This document shows, in pieces, positions 7,608-17,040 of a DNA stretch of 64,000 bases. The stretch's first letter is position 1; every line of letters begins with the position of its first letter. The translations under genes and the position numbers were made by a program. The stretch spans positions 372,001 through 436,000 of the forward strand of contig NZ_JAUFPO010000006.1 of NCBI RefSeq assembly GCF_030409235.1, in the 5' to 3' direction. The notes beneath the pieces were generated by a model, which saw only the letters and a list, made by a program, of their open reading frames with translations, was not told the origin of the DNA and made no database searches. This DNA comes from Halomonas almeriensis. Its GTDB lineage: Bacteria; Pseudomonadota; Gammaproteobacteria; Pseudomonadales; Halomonadaceae.

Positions 7608-8990
7608 ATGCATCTTCATATTCTTGGCATCTGCGGCACCTTCATGGGCAGTCTGGCCTTGCTGGCGCGCGAGCAGGGGGTGCAGGTCAGCGGCTCCGAT
7701 GCCGGGGTCTATCCGCCCATGAGCACCCAGCTGGAGCAGGCGGGTATCACCCTGATGGAAGGCTATGCGGCGGAAAACCTGCAACCTCGCCCGGATCTGG
7801 TGGTTGTGGGCAATGCTCTGTCGCGTGGCAATCCGGAGGTCGAAGCGCTGCTCGATCTCGGTCTGCCCTACACGTCCGGGCCCCAGTGGCTGGCCGAGCA
7901 GGTGCTGCCCGGGCGGCGGGTGATTGCCGTGGCAGGCACCCATGGCAAGACCACCACGGCCAGTCTGGTGGCCTGGTTGCTGGAGGAAGCGGGACAGTCA
8001 CCGGGGTTTCTGATCGGCGGTGTGCCGCGCAACTTTGGGGTCTCGGCGCGGCTCGGCGCCCCCGAGGCGCCCTTCGTGGTTGAAGCCGATGAATACGATA
8101 CGGCCTTTTTCGACAAGCGCTCCAAGTTCGTGCACTACCGCCCCGAGATCGCCGTGCTGGGCAATCTGGAGTTCGATCACGCGGATATCTTCGACGACCT
8201 GGCGGCGATCGAACGTCAGTTCCATCATCTGGTACGCACCGTGCCCGGCAAGGGCAAGCTGGTGGTGGCCGACGGAGAACCGGCACTGGAGCGCGTGCTG
8301 GCGCAGGGATGCTGGACGCCGGTGGCCCGCTTCGGGCAATCCTCCGGCTGTGACTGGCAGCTGCGCCTGGAACGCCAGGATGCGTCGTGCTTTGACGTGA
8401 CCCGAGCCGGCCATGACCGGGCGGAATCGGCGCGGGTCGACTGGTCGCTGACCGGCCACCACAATGCGCGTAATGCCCTGGCGGCCATGGTGGTCGCCGA
8501 GGCCTGTGGTGTTGCGGTTCAGGACGCGGCCCGGGCGCTGTCGCGATTCGAGACGCCGCGGCGAAGGCAGGAGCTGCGCGGGGTGGTGGCCGGCATCAGT
8601 GTGATCGATGACTTCGCCCATCATCCCACGGCCATTGCGTCCACCCTGGAGGGCCTGCGCGCCAGCGGCAATGAAGGACGCCTGCTGGCGGTCATCGAGC
8701 CGCGCTCCAACACCATGCGCCTGGGTACCCTGCGGGAGCGTCTGGCGGCCAGCGTGGACAGTGCCGACCTGGCGTTCTGGTATCAGCCGCCGACCCTGGA
8801 CTGGCAGCTCGGCCCGGTACTCGAGGCGGCATCCACGCCCAGCCTTGAATTCACGTCGCTGGAGGATCTGGTGGCCCGGATCGTCGCTGAAGCGCGTGCA
8901 GGAGATCGCATCGTGATCATGTCCAACGGAAGTTTCGACGGGATACATGAGCGCTTGCTGAGCGCCCTGGAGCAGACCCATGGCCAGTGA
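7608..8990 (+). CDS. mpl: UDP-N-acetylmuramate:L-alanyl-gamma-D-glutamyl-meso-diaminopimelate ligase
   Basis: Cytoplasmic Mur-ligase family enzyme that reattaches recycled tripeptide to UDP-MurNAc, saving murein peptide. It begins MHLHILGICGTFMGSLALLA (dinucleotide-binding-like GxxGTFMG), has the ATP loop VAGTHGKTTTAS and the DDFAHHPTAI block typical of Mpl/MurC. The ATG at 7608 has GGAG 7 bp upstream; the open frame reaches back to 7446 but the extra 54 residues are not family-like. 460 aa is normal. It overlaps ubiX by 11 bp, an arrangement also found in Pseudomonas. Confidence 0.95.
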   Translation: MHLHILGICGTFMGSLALLAREQGVQVSGSDAGVYPPMSTQLEQAGITLMEGYAAENLQPRPDLVVVGNALSRGNPEVEALLDLGLPYTSGPQWLAEQVLPGRRVIAVAGTHGKTTTASLVAWLLEEAGQSPGFLIGGVPRNFGVSARLGAPEAPFVVEADEYDTAFFDKRSKFVHYRPEIAVLGNLEFDHADIFDDLAAIERQFHHLVRTVPGKGKLVVADGEPALERVLAQGCWTPVARFGQSSGCDWQLRLERQDASCFDVTRAGHDRAESARVDWSLTGHHNARNALAAMVVAEACGVAVQDAARALSRFETPRRRQELRGVVAGISVIDDFAHHPTAIASTLEGLRASGNEGRLLAVIEPRSNTMRLGTLRERLAASVDSADLAFWYQPPTLDWQLGPVLEAASTPSLEFTSLEDLVARIVAEARAGDRIVIMSNGSFDGIHERLLSALEQTHGQ

Positions 8991-9600
8991 TTATCAAGCT
9001 CCCGTGACCGTGGCCATTACCGGCGCCTCGGGCGCCCAGTATGGTCTGCGCCTGATCGAGGTGTTGATCGCCGCTCGACACGAGGTCTGGGTGATGATCT
9101 CCAAGGCGGCGCACATGGTGATTGCCACCGAAACTGACGTGACGCTGCCGGCCAAGCCCGAGCGCCTGGCCGAGGTGCTGGCCGAGCGTTTCGGCGCCGG
9201 CGCCGATCAGATCCGCTGTTTCGGGCGGGAAGACTGGATGGCGCCGGTCGCCTCCGGCTCCGGGGCGAGTTCGGCCATGGTGGTCTGCCCCTGCTCCACC
9301 GGCACGCTCTCGGCCGTGGCCTGCGGGGCCAGCAACAACCTGATCGAGCGGGCGGCCGACGTGGCCCTCAAGGAGCGCCGCCAACTGGTGCTGGTGCCGC
9401 GTGAGACACCGCTCTCGGTCATTCATCTCCAGCACATGCTGGAGCTTTCGCGGCTCGGCGCCGTGGTGTTGCCGGCGGCCCCCGGCTTCTATCATCGCCC
9501 ATCCAGCGTGGAGGAGATGATCGACTTCATCGTCGCCCGGATTCTCAATCAACTGGGGATCGCGCATGAGTTGATGCCGGCCTGGGGAGCGGAAACCTAG
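8980..9600 (+). CDS. ubiX: Flavin prenyltransferase UbiX
   Basis: Makes prenylated FMN, the cofactor of the UbiD decarboxylase in ubiquinone synthesis. Diagnostic stretches are VAITGASGAQYGLRL (flavin binding), VASGSGASSAMVVCPCSTGT, and LVLVPRETPLSVIHLQHM. 206 aa matches the family. The start overlaps the last 11 bp of mpl, suggesting translational coupling. ubiD is not in this window. Confidence 0.95.
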   Translation: MASDYQAPVTVAITGASGAQYGLRLIEVLIAARHEVWVMISKAAHMVIATETDVTLPAKPERLAEVLAERFGAGADQIRCFGREDWMAPVASGSGASSAMVVCPCSTGTLSAVACGASNNLIERAADVALKERRQLVLVPRETPLSVIHLQHMLELSRLGAVVLPAAPGFYHRPSSVEEMIDFIVARILNQLGIAHELMPAWGAET

Positions 9601-9656
9601 TCGCCCCCGGGCGTTGGTGTCGCCACGCTTCCGCCACCGCATGTCATGAGGCCATC

Positions 9657-10280
9657 ATGCTCGACCTCTCCCTGATCTCGGTCTTCGTGCCGACCTTCCT
9701 GCTGGTCTCGCTGACCCCCGGTATGTGCATGACGCTCGCCATGGTGCTGGGCATGACCCAGGGCGTGAAGCATACCCTGTGGATGATGGTGGGCGAGCTG
9801 ACGGGAGTCGGCCTGGTGGCCGCCGCGGCCGGCGCCGGCGTGGCTGCGCTGATGCTTCAGCAGCCGGCCCTGTTCGCGGTGTTCAAGTGGCTGGGTGGCG
9901 CCTATCTGGTGTACCTGGGGGTGATGATGTGGCGCTCCCGGGGACGCATGGCGGTGCCCGAGGAACTGGGCACCGGCAGTCGGGCAGGGCGCCGGGAACT
10001 CGCCGTTCAGGGCTTCGTCACCGCCGTCGCCAACCCCAAGGGCTGGGCCTTCTTCGTGGCCCTGCTGCCGCCCTTCCTCGACGCCTCACGACCCCTGGCC
10101 GGGCAACTGGCGCTGCTGGTGACGCTCATCCTGAGCATCGAGTTCCTGGCCCTCTTGACCTATGCCACCGGCGGTCAGACCCTGCGCCACCTGCTCGGCA
10201 ACAGCCGCAACGTCCGCCTGCTCAACCGCATCGCCGGCACCCTGATGGTCGGCGTCGGCCTGTGGTTGGCGGCAGGCTGA
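9657..10280 (+). CDS. LysE family translocator (amino-acid/metabolite exporter)
   Basis: 207-aa inner-membrane protein with about six hydrophobic segments and the LysE/RhtB signature: an early VSLTPGMCMTLAMVLGMTQG, then KWLGGAYLVYLGVMMWRSRG, and VANPKGWAFFVALLPPF. The family exports amino acids or related metabolites; the substrate cannot be told from sequence. It lies 56 bp after ubiX on the same strand, and a UUCG hairpin follows its stop. Confidence 0.88.
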   Translation: MLDLSLISVFVPTFLLVSLTPGMCMTLAMVLGMTQGVKHTLWMMVGELTGVGLVAAAAGAGVAALMLQQPALFAVFKWLGGAYLVYLGVMMWRSRGRMAVPEELGTGSRAGRRELAVQGFVTAVANPKGWAFFVALLPPFLDASRPLAGQLALLVTLILSIEFLALLTYATGGQTLRHLLGNSRNVRLLNRIAGTLMVGVGLWLAAG

Positions 10281-10282
10281 AC

Positions 10283-10300
10283 AAGCGGCTTCGGCCGCTT
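10283..10300 (+). terminator. UUCG hairpin after the LysE-family gene
   Basis: AAGCGGC-TTCG-GCCGCTT, a 7-bp stem with the very stable UUCG tetraloop, two bases after the stop codon. There is no following T-run, so it may act in mRNA 3'-end stability rather than as a full terminator. Confidence 0.5.
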
Positions 10301-10303
10301 CGA

Positions 10304-10487
10304 GAATGAAGAGGGCAGATCGGCGCTACGCACCTTCAAAGAATCAAGAGGGAAGAACGGCGCTGCGCGCCTTGAAGAGGGAAGATAAACCTTGACGCTC
10401 CCAACCCTGGGGCTAGCCTGGCACTCTTCACTCTTCACTCTTCACTCTTCACTCTTCACTCTTCACTCTTCACTCTTCACTCTTCAC
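10304..10487. repeat. Composite repeat: 37-bp direct duplication plus heptamer array (element 2)
   Basis: Two adjacent 37-bp copies (10304-10340 and 10341-10377) match at 30 of 37 positions, each containing GAAGAGGG or CAAGAGGG and a GGCGC...GCGCC-type core; a third partial GAAGAGGGAAGATA follows. After 44 bp come nine perfect copies of CACTCTT (10422-10484) and a partial CAC. CTCTTC of the array is complementary to GAAGAG of the first part, so the two halves are opposed, as in element 1. The array ends 3 bp from the stop codon of the minus-strand DedA-PAP2 gene. Confidence 0.88.
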
Positions 10488-10489
10488 GC

Positions 10490-11893
10490 TCACGCCGGCC
10501 CCACCCACCATACCCTGGCGGTCAGCAGGGCGAGCGAGGCGGTGGCAAGCCATGGCCAGGGTGCGGGGCTCAGCGGGTCCCGGGGCCGGCGTTGCCAGGC
10601 GAGCTGGACCAGGGCGCAGACCACCAGGCCGAGCAGGGCGCCGCCGATCAGGTCGCTCAGCCAGTGCACACCGATGAACAGGCGCGACAGGGCCATGGGA
10701 ACGGCGAGGGCGATGGCGACCCAGTAGGCCCAGAATCGATACCCCGGCGGCAGCTCGCGCGCGATGAAGGCGGCGGCCATGCCCAGCAATACCACCGCGG
10801 TGGAGGTATGGGCGCTTGGGTAGGCCATGGAGCCGGTGAGGTGTTCCGGTGTCATGGGGCGGGCTCGGTCGATCAGGGTCTTGCCCAGCACATTGAGCAC
10901 GGCAATGCCCAGCAGGCCACCGCCCAGATGGGCGAGGGCATCCCAGCGTTTCTGCCACAACCACCAGAGCGCCCAGGGCACCACCAGGGCCAGGATCCCC
11001 AGCAGGTCGCCGATTTCGGCGAGAATGAGTCCGGTTGTCTCGAGGCCCGACATGGAAAGCGAGCCGAGCAGGTCATGCAGGCGCTGGTCCATCGGCAGTG
11101 GGCCGTCCTGTTGCAGAACGACGAGCGTCAAGGCACACAGCGCCGACAGGGACGCCAGCAGCAACAGCCAACTGGCCAGTGGCGGCTCGCTGTTGCGCTG
11201 CAGGGCCAGCAGGCGCCATATCATGCGTCCCACGCGGCTGTAGCGCGCCAGCTTGACCAGGGCCCGGTAGACATGGCCATCCCGGGAGGTCTGGTGACGC
11301 AGCCAGGAGAAGACGATGGCGAGCACCACGATGATGCCCCCCAGGGTGGCCAGCCAGGGCTCCAGTGCGGCGGGCAGACCGGGCAGTCGCTGCCAGGCAT
11401 GACCCAGCAGATAGCCCGGCAGCACATAGGCCGGCGCCCACAGAACGGCGGACATCACGTTGGCCCACAGAAACCGGCGTGGGGACATGTGCAGCATGCC
11501 CGCAATCAGCGGAATGATCGGGCGCACCGGGCCGACGAAACGCCCCAGCAACACCGAGAGGGCGCCATGGCGCTTGAAGAAGCGCGCGCCGCGGCTCAAC
11601 CACTCCGGATGGCGCGACAGCGGCCACCAGGTCGGCACCCGCTCACGATGCCGATAGCCCAGCCAGAAGCTCAGGCCATCGCCGGCGACGGCACCCAAAA
11701 AGGCCATCAGTATGACCCAGATCACCGCCAGCTCCTGATGGCCGGCCATCGAGGAGGCCGCCGTGATCAGCACCACACCGGGCACCAGCAGGCCGACCAG
11801 AGCCAGGGACTCGACCATCGCCACCAGCCCCACAATCACCAGCAGCAGGGTGGGCGAGGGCGATAGCTGATAAAAGGCGTCGGTGAGGTTCAA
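10490..11893 (-). CDS. DedA family / PAP2 phosphatase fusion membrane protein
   Basis: 467-aa fusion. The first 200 or so residues are a DedA domain (LLVPGVVLITAASSMAG, GDGLSFWLGY, GRFVGPVRPIIPLIAGM), a family linked to flipping of undecaprenyl-phosphate and phospholipids. The rest is a PAP2 domain with all three motifs: KTLIDRARP, PSAHTS and SRLFIGVHWLSD, the lipid-phosphatase active site. Together they could recycle undecaprenyl-pyrophosphate carriers (inference). Start is taken as TTG at 11893, which has AGGGAG 6 bp upstream; the frame stays open to 12004 but without a ribosome site or family match. About eleven membrane segments. Confidence 0.88.
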   Translation of the reverse strand: MNLTDAFYQLSPSPTLLLVIVGLVAMVESLALVGLLVPGVVLITAASSMAGHQELAVIWVILMAFLGAVAGDGLSFWLGYRHRERVPTWWPLSRHPEWLSRGARFFKRHGALSVLLGRFVGPVRPIIPLIAGMLHMSPRRFLWANVMSAVLWAPAYVLPGYLLGHAWQRLPGLPAALEPWLATLGGIIVVLAIVFSWLRHQTSRDGHVYRALVKLARYSRVGRMIWRLLALQRNSEPPLASWLLLLASLSALCALTLVVLQQDGPLPMDQRLHDLLGSLSMSGLETTGLILAEIGDLLGILALVVPWALWWLWQKRWDALAHLGGGLLGIAVLNVLGKTLIDRARPMTPEHLTGSMAYPSAHTSTAVVLLGMAAAFIARELPPGYRFWAYWVAIALAVPMALSRLFIGVHWLSDLIGGALLGLVVCALVQLAWQRRPRDPLSPAPWPWLATASLALLTARVWWVGPA

Positions 11894-12153
11894 GGCGCAC
11901 TCCCTGCAACGAAGGGCGAGCCTGGCCGGCCGCCGGTTGGATAAAGCGGTATAACCGATATGGCGCCGCCGGCTCAAGCGTGGGTCTGCCCGGGACCGTG
12001 CCAAGGCGCGGCTTGGTAGATGCCCGGTGGGTGACTTAACATGGTCGACAGTTCAAGCGGACGGCTGGTGTTCAGCGGCCCGCGCGGGATCAAGACACGC
12101 CGAGGCGCTTTGCGCCCCATCCCCGGCCGCCCCTTCAGGAGATATGTTACGGC

Positions 12154-13464
12154 ATGACTGCACACGTCACACACTCTGACAGTAATTCGACCCAGGCGAC
12201 CGGCATCCGGGACGTCGAGGCCTACATGGAGCGTCTGGGTATGGCGGCGCGCCAGGCGGCCACGGCCATGCGTCGCGTGGAAACGGCCACCAAGAATGCG
12301 GCCCTGAATGCCATGGCCCGCCATCTGGACGCCGCGCGTTCCGAGGTGCTGGCCGCCAATGCCCGGGACCTGGAGGACGGTCGCCGCCATGGTCTGGATG
12401 CGGCCCTGCTCGATCGGCTGGCGCTGGATGAAGCTCGCCTCGACGCCATGATAGAGGGGCTCGGTCAGGTGGCCGCGTTGCCGGATCCGGTGGGCGAAGT
12501 GGACGGCCTGCGCTCTCGGCCAAGCGGCATCCAGGTGGGGCAGATGCGGGTGCCGCTCGGCGTGATCGGCATCATTTATGAATCGCGACCCAATGTCACC
12601 CTGGAGGCCGCGAGCCTTTGTCTGAAATCCGGTAATGCGTGCATTTTGCGCGGCGGCTCCGAGGCCAGGGCGTCCAATGCCGCCCTTGCCGAATGCATTG
12701 GTCGCGGCCTCGAGGAGGCCGGACTGCCCCGGGCGGCCGTGCAGGTCGTGGCCACCACTGACCGGGAAGCGGTCGGACACCTCATTCGCATGCCCGAGTA
12801 CGTCGACGTGATCATCCCGCGCGGAGGCAAGTCGCTGATCGAGCTTATTGCCCGAGAGGCCAGCGTGCCGGTGATCAAGCACCTGGATGGTGTCTGTCAT
12901 GTCTACATCGACGCCACGGCGGATGCGGAGAAGGCCCTGGCCATTGCCGTCAATGCCAAGACACAGCGCTACGGCACCTGCAACACCATGGAAACCCTGC
13001 TGATCGATGCGCCCGTCGCCGAGTCGCTGTTGCCTCGTCTGGCCCGGGCCTACGCTGAGCATGGGGTAGAGCTCCGGGGCTGTGCGGCGACCCGTGAGAT
13101 CCTGCCGGACATCCTGCCGGCCAGCGAGGCCGACTGGTCGGCCGAATACCTGGCCCCGGTTCTGGCCGTGCGTGTGGTCGAGGGCATCGAGGCGGCGATG
13201 GAACACATCGAGCGTTACAGCTCCTCGCACACCGATACCATCGTCACCGAGCATTATGGTCTGGCGCGTCGCTTCATGGCGGAGGTCGACTCCAGCTCGG
13301 TGATCGTCAATGCCTCGACCCGTTTTGCCGACGGCTTCGAGTACGGACTGGGTGCCGAGATCGGTATTTCCACCGACCGCCTGCATGCTCGCGGGCCGGT
13401 GGGGCTCGAGGGGCTGACAACGCGCAAGTATGTGGTCTTCGGGGATGGTCAGATCCGTGAATGA
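12154..13464 (+). CDS. proA: Glutamate-5-semialdehyde dehydrogenase (gamma-glutamyl phosphate reductase)
   Basis: Second enzyme of proline synthesis; reduces gamma-glutamyl phosphate with NADPH. Aldehyde-dehydrogenase-like fold with [17 protein letters not shown], the [13 protein letters not shown] block and catalytic Cys276 in [11 protein letters not shown]. 436 aa is slightly longer than E. coli ProA (417) because of a short extra N-terminus. proB is not nearby. It heads a same-strand cluster running to lipB and overlaps nadD by about 20 bp. In a halophile, proline may also serve as an osmolyte. Confidence 0.96.
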   Translation: MTAHVTHSDSNSTQATGIRDVEAYMERLGMAARQAATAMRRVETATKNAALNAMARHLDAARSEVLAANARDLEDGRRHGLDAALLDRLALDEARLDAMIEGLGQVAALPDPVGEVDGLRSRPSGIQVGQMRVPLGVIGIIYESRPNVTLEAASLCLKSGNACILRGGSEARASNAALAECIGRGLEEAGLPRAAVQVVATTDREAVGHLIRMPEYVDVIIPRGGKSLIELIAREASVPVIKHLDGVCHVYIDATADAEKALAIAVNAKTQRYGTCNTMETLLIDAPVAESLLPRLARAYAEHGVELRGCAATREILPDILPASEADWSAEYLAPVLAVRVVEGIEAAMEHIERYSSSHTDTIVTEHYGLARRFMAEVDSSSVIVNASTRFADGFEYGLGAEIGISTDRLHARGPVGLEGLTTRKYVVFGDGQIRE

Positions 13465-14125
13465 GGCCGCCTTGCCTTCGCGCGTGGCGATGATGGGCGG
13501 GACCTTTGATCCGGTCCACCTGGGACACCTGCGCAGTGCTGTCGAGCTGCACGAAGCCCTGGGGCTGGACTGCCTGCACATGGTGCCGGCAGCGCGCTCG
13601 CCATTGCGTGACACCCCACAGGTGACACCGGAAGACCGTCTGGCCCTGCTGCGACTGGGGATTGGTGACACCCCGGGCCTGGTGGCCGACCCGCGGGAGC
13701 TGTCCCGTAGTGGCCCTTCCTACAGTGTGGATACGCTCGCTGAGCTGCGCGAACTGTATGGCGCCGAGGCTTGCCTGGTCATGGTGCTGGGCCATGATGC
13801 TTTCCTGAGACTCCCCGAGTGGCGCGACCCGCAGCGTTTGTTCAGGCTGGCGAACCTGGTGGTGATCGACCGCCCGGACCATGAAACGCCCTGGTCGGAA
13901 GCGCTTCGGGAACTGATGGCCGGTCGCGAGGTCGAGGACAGGGCGGATCTGCTGGCGGTTCCTCAGGGGCGTGCGCTGCATCTGCGCCTGCCATCGCGCA
14001 TGGCCCTTTCGGCCACCGAAGTCCGGCGTCGTCTGGCCGCCGGCGAGAGTGTGCGCTATCTGCTGCCGGAAGCGGTAGAGTCGTATCTGCTGACGCATGG
14101 GCTCTATCGGCCGGCATCCGCCTGA
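13445..14125 (+). CDS. nadD: Nicotinate-nucleotide adenylyltransferase
   Basis: Transfers AMP from ATP to nicotinate mononucleotide in NAD synthesis. Shows the nucleotidyltransferase motifs [13 protein letters not shown] at the start and LSATEVRRR near the end (ISSTxIR-type). The start is uncertain: ATG at 13445 or GTG at 13457, both inside the end of proA. 226 aa with the first. It is followed by rsfS, the usual partner gene. Confidence 0.94.
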   Translation: MVRSVNEAALPSRVAMMGGTFDPVHLGHLRSAVELHEALGLDCLHMVPAARSPLRDTPQVTPEDRLALLRLGIGDTPGLVADPRELSRSGPSYSVDTLAELRELYGAEACLVMVLGHDAFLRLPEWRDPQRLFRLANLVVIDRPDHETPWSEALRELMAGREVEDRADLLAVPQGRALHLRLPSRMALSATEVRRRLAAGESVRYLLPEAVESYLLTHGLYRPASA

Positions 14126-14248
14126 GGCGGGGCGCCCACCTGAGCTGGCCAAAAATCTGCCCCGACCTGTCATGGATCACTGCCAGGCGCCGCTCGACCC
14201 GGTACAATGGGGCTACATTTCCTGCTGACGAGGGCAGATAAGAAGGGT

Positions 14249-14620
14249 ATGCACAGCGACGCACTCAAGACTCTGGTGATCGACTCACTGGAGGAACTCA
14301 AGGCCCAGGACATCGTGCAGCTCGATGTATCCCGTATGACCAGCGTGACCGAACTGATGGTGGTGGCAAGTGGCACCTCCATTCGCCATCTCGCCGCTCT
14401 CGCCGACAATCTCATCAAGACCGCCAAGGACGAGGGGTTCCCTCCCCTGGGGGTCGAGGGGGAAAGCGGTACCGAGTGGGTTCTGGTGGACCTCGGCGAT
14501 GTGGTCGTGCATCTGATGATGCCCGAGACACGGGCACTCTATGACCTGGAACGGCTCTGGGCGGATCTGCCCACCGATGGTCTGCCGCGGCGCGAGGAAG
14601 AGGTCAGCGGTTCGTCATGA
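14249..14620 (+). CDS. rsfS: Ribosome silencing factor RsfS
   Basis: Binds ribosomal protein uL14 and blocks subunit joining when nutrients fall. 123 aa; the conserved core KAQDIVQLDVS, TELMVVASGTSIRHL and GTEWVLVDLGDVVVHLM is present. The ATG at 14249 gives the standard MHSDALKTLVIDSLEELK start; the open frame to 14207 is not family-like. Its stop overlaps the rlmH start by 4 bp, the conserved rsfS-rlmH pair. Confidence 0.95.
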   Translation: MHSDALKTLVIDSLEELKAQDIVQLDVSRMTSVTELMVVASGTSIRHLAALADNLIKTAKDEGFPPLGVEGESGTEWVLVDLGDVVVHLMMPETRALYDLERLWADLPTDGLPRREEEVSGSS

Positions 14621-15084
14621 AGGTCCGCATGCTCGCCGTGGGCAACCGCATGCCGGGCTGGGTGAACCAGGGTGTGGAGGAGTACCGCAAGCGCCTGCCG
14701 CGGGACTTTGCCCTGCACATCGAGGAAATTGCGCCCGGGGCGCGTGGCAAGAACGCCGATACAGGCCGTGCCATGGCCCAGGAGTCGGAGCGGATTCGGG
14801 CACGCCTCAAGGGCAATGAGCACATTGTGGCCCTCGAGGTGGGCGGTAAAGCCTGGAGCACCGAGCAGCTGGCCGAGCAGACGGCCGACTGGCGCCACGC
14901 CGGCTGTGATGTGGCGCTGCTGGTGGGTGGGCCGGACGGTCTTGACGCCTCCCTCTCGGCGCGGGCCGACCAGCGATGGTCGCTGTCTCCGCTGACCCTG
15001 CCGCATCCGCTGGTCAGGGTCTTGCTCGCCGAGCAATTGTATCGTGCCTGGACCCTGATGGTCGGCCACCCGTATCACCGTTGA
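14617..15084 (+). CDS. rlmH: 23S rRNA pseudouridine-1915 N3-methyltransferase
   Basis: SPOUT-class methyltransferase that modifies pseudouridine 1915 of 23S rRNA on assembled 70S ribosomes. 155 aa, the same as E. coli RlmH. The knotted SAM site is seen in ALLVGGPDGL and the C-terminal LTLPHPLVRVLLAEQLYRAW followed by HPYHR is diagnostic. Coupled to rsfS by an ATGA overlap and 33 bp upstream of mrdA. Confidence 0.97.
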   Translation: MKVRMLAVGNRMPGWVNQGVEEYRKRLPRDFALHIEEIAPGARGKNADTGRAMAQESERIRARLKGNEHIVALEVGGKAWSTEQLAEQTADWRHAGCDVALLVGGPDGLDASLSARADQRWSLSPLTLPHPLVRVLLAEQLYRAWTLMVGHPYHR

Positions 15085-15117
15085 GCGACGTCGAGCGTTC
15101 CGAGGGCCATTACCCGC

Positions 15118-17040
15118 ATGCGCAAGCACCGCGACACCCTGAAAAACCCCCAGCATGAGTTGCGGGTCTTTCGACGACGCGCCCTGTTGGCCTTGATCGT
15201 GGTGATACTGCTGTGCGGTCTGCTGGGCGGGCGCCTGTTCTATCTTCAGGTGGTCCAGCATGAGGTCTTCAGCACCCGTTCGGAAAAGAATCGTGTACGC
15301 GTCGAGCCGTTGCCGCCGACCCGGGGCTTGATCTATGACCGCAACGGTCAGCTGCTGGCGGAAAACCGGCCGACCTACAACCTGACCCTGGTGCGTGAGC
15401 GGGTCGATGACCTGGACGCCACCCTGTCGCGTCTGGTGGAGATACTCGAGTTGCCCGATGCCGAGGTCGAGGCCTTTCGCGAGCGCTCTCGTCAGCGCCA
15501 ACGCCCCTTCCAACCGGCGCTTTTGATGAGTGACCTGACCGAGGAGCAGATCGCCCGGCTGGCGGTCAATCGCCACCGCCTGGCGGGCGTCGAGGTCGAG
15601 GCCCAGCTGCTTCGCTACTACCCGGATGCCGAACTGATGTCGCATGCCCTGGGGTATGTCGGCCGAATCAACAGCGAGGAACTCGAGCGGCTCGACAGCG
15701 GCAACTATGCCGGCACTCATTTCATCGGCAAGACCGGCGTCGAACGTTTTTACGAAGCCCAGCTGCACGGCAAGGCCGGTCTGCGCAAGGTGGAAACCAA
15801 TGCGCGGGGCCGCGCCCTTCGCCAGCTCGACCATACCGACCCGGAGCCCGGCAAGGACTTGACCCTGACCCTGGACAAGCCACTTCAGCAGCATGCCGTG
15901 GAGCTCCTCGATGGTCGGCGCGGTGCCATCGTCGCCATTGCCCCGCAGACGGGCGAAATTCTGGCGATGAGTTCAGTGCCGGGGTTCGACAGCAATCAGT
16001 TTGTCACAGGTATCGATGTGGCGTCCTATCGCGACCTGCAGCAGGACCTGGATTTGCCACTGTTCAACCGCGCCAGCCGGGGCAGTTATCCGGCGGGTTC
16101 GACTATCAAGCCGTTCATAGCCATGGCGGGCTTGCGCGAGGGGGTGATCACACCGCGCGAAACCATTTACGACCCGGGCTACTACCAGCTTCCCAATGAT
16201 GACCGGCGTTATCGCAACTGGTTGCGCTGGGGGCACGGTCGCGTCGACATGGGCCGTGCCCTGGAGGTCTCGAACAATACCTATTTCTATTCCCTGGCGC
16301 ATGACCTGGGCATCGACCGCATCCAGGACAATCTCGCCCGTTTCGGTTTCGGCCAGCGCACGGCTCACGATGTTCATGGCCAGGGCAAGGCGCTGCTGCC
16401 GTCACGCGAGTGGAAGCGCGAGCGCTTTGGCGAACCCTGGTATCCCGGCGAGACCCTGTCGGTGGGCATTGGTCAGGGTTATCTGCAGATTACGCCGCTG
16501 CAGCTGGCGACCGCCACGGCGGTGCTGGCCAATCGCGGGGACTGGGTGAAGCCGCGCTTGGCCCAAAGCATCGGCGGTGAGGCCGTGCCGGTGGACCTGC
16601 CTGAGACCCCGGAGGATATCGAGGTGAGCCGCGAAGGCTGGTGGGGTGAGGTCTTCTCCGGCATGGAGGACGTGCTGTCCGGCAACGAGGGCACGGCGCG
16701 GCGCTCCGGCACCGATCTTGAATACCGCATGGCCGGCAAGTCCGGAACGGCCCAGGTCTTTTCGCTGGGCCAGAACGAAAAATACAATGCCGACGAGCTC
16801 GAGGAGCGCCTGCGTGACCATGCGCTCTTCATGGCCTTTGCGCCGGTGGAGGATCCCCGGATTGCGGTCTCGGTGATCGTCGAGAATGCCGGCGGCGGTA
16901 GCAGTCATGCCGCGGGCCTGGCGCGTTCGATGACCGACTTCTGGTTGCTCGAGCGCAATGCCGGCAAGCCTCGGGAAGCCGAGGAAGCCGAGGAAGGCGA
17001 GGGTGCATCGGCCCCCACCGGGCAAGGAGCACAGCGATGA
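15118..17040 (+). CDS. mrdA: Penicillin-binding protein 2 (elongation transpeptidase)
   Basis: Class B transpeptidase of the rod-shape elongation complex. One membrane anchor (about 22-44), a pedestal domain starting PPTRGLIYDRNGQLLAENRP, then the transpeptidase domain with SxxK at Ser328 (AGSTIKPF), SNN in VSNNTYFYS and KSGT at Lys541. 640 aa is normal. The tail after about 615 is a Glu/Ala-rich low-complexity stretch. It overlaps mrdB by 4 bp, which fits their 1:1 partnership. Confidence 0.97.
   Translation: MRKHRDTLKNPQHELRVFRRRALLALIVVILLCGLLGGRLFYLQVVQHEVFSTRSEKNRVRVEPLPPTRGLIYDRNGQLLAENRPTYNLTLVRERVDDLDATLSRLVEILELPDAEVEAFRERSRQRQRPFQPALLMSDLTEEQIARLAVNRHRLAGVEVEAQLLRYYPDAELMSHALGYVGRINSEELERLDSGNYAGTHFIGKTGVERFYEAQLHGKAGLRKVETNARGRALRQLDHTDPEPGKDLTLTLDKPLQQHAVELLDGRRGAIVAIAPQTGEILAMSSVPGFDSNQFVTGIDVASYRDLQQDLDLPLFNRASRGSYPAGSTIKPFIAMAGLREGVITPRETIYDPGYYQLPNDDRRYRNWLRWGHGRVDMGRALEVSNNTYFYSLAHDLGIDRIQDNLARFGFGQRTAHDVHGQGKALLPSREWKRERFGEPWYPGETLSVGIGQGYLQITPLQLATATAVLANRGDWVKPRLAQSIGGEAVPVDLPETPEDIEVSREGWWGEVFSGMEDVLSGNEGTARRSGTDLEYRMAGKSGTAQVFSLGQNEKYNADELEERLRDHALFMAFAPVEDPRIAVSVIVENAGGGSSHAAGLARSMTDFWLLERNAGKPREAEEAEEGEGASAPTGQGAQR

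Noticed and set aside
11974..13671. 565-codon open frame on the minus strand
   Set aside because: Antisense to proA and nadD, His/Gly/Arg-rich with no domain; a shadow of codon bias.
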